A stretch of 31,006 nucleotides of DNA, from positions 1 to 31,006 of the forward strand of contig JBEKBO010000046.1 in the NCBI GenBank assembly GCA_050015355.1, read 5' to 3'. Positions within the stretch are counted from its first letter, which is position 1. Each line of letters starts with the position of its first letter. Under the pieces are notes generated by a model that was not told the origin of the DNA, did not search any database, and saw only the letters and a program-made list of their open reading frames with translations. A program made the position numbers and the translations under genes. The stretch comes from CAWBRT01 sp050015355. GTDB taxonomy: Bacteria > Acidobacteriota > Terriglobia > Terriglobales > Acidobacteriaceae. Shown piece by piece: positions 30,894 to 31,006 of this stretch.

Positions 30894-31006
30894 TTGCGGA
30901 CGGCCTATACCAGTAAGCAGCCAGCCACAAATCCCAGCCATACATCGCGAATCCGGAACGGAGATCGCGTGAGTTGGTGTTAGCAGACCTTAGGGTGCGG
31001 ATTTGG

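Overview
The window looks like chromosomal DNA of an acidobacterium (Acidobacteriota, Terriglobia-like), possibly a metagenome-derived contig. Reasons: GC-rich genes with short operons, an Ig-like plus PQQ-type propeller lipoprotein of the kind common in that phylum, a kinase-like/PEGA protein, and intergenic DNA packed with small palindromic repeats. The assignment is inference from gene style, not from a marker gene. No rRNA, tRNA or CRISPR array was seen.

Layout. (1) 1-41 holds the first 13 codons of a probable IS5-type transposase running off the left edge. (2) 296-6009, minus strand, is a tight five-gene operon: a four-cluster ferredoxin (HybA-like), an NrfD/HybB-like membrane quinone protein, a sensor histidine kinase with two c-type haem motifs in its periplasmic domain, a sigma-54 NtrC-type response regulator, and an archaemetzincin protease. 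It reads as a membrane redox module coupled to a redox/haem-sensing two-component system. (3) 6010-8794 is mostly non-coding and surrounds a Crp/Fnr regulator gene (7087-7818); two perfect GTGA-N6-TCAC palindromes lie in it. (4) 8795-16592 is an acetate/monocarboxylate module: an OFA-type major facilitator and three tandem acetyl-CoA-synthetase paralogues, the third broken by a one-base insertion. (5) 16871-22002 holds a phosphofructokinase with PPi-type residues, a DapA-family aldolase with a long insertion, a small hydrophilic protein, an enoyl-CoA hydratase and a DUF309 protein. (6) 22268-24502 is a membrane pseudokinase with PEGA repeats. (7) 25076-30893 holds threonine dehydrogenase, aspartate dehydrogenase, the propeller lipoprotein and three small genes ending in an orphan KdpE-like DNA-binding domain.

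The most striking feature is the non-coding DNA. Many intergenic spaces are filled by miniature elements bounded by CTAG or close variants (YTAR), with terminal inverted repeats; one terminus matches the apparent end of the transposase-bearing element at the left edge. Between the phosphofructokinase and aldolase genes four such units lie head to tail. A second, about 37-base palindrome is nested inside two of these elements and, in frame, inside the aldolase coding sequence. Several genes have their TAG stop codon inside the CTAG-like element boundary.

Functionally the genes suggest aerobic or facultative heterotrophy on small organic acids and amino acids (acetate activation, beta-oxidation, threonine and aspartate oxidation) with a regulated respiratory membrane module.
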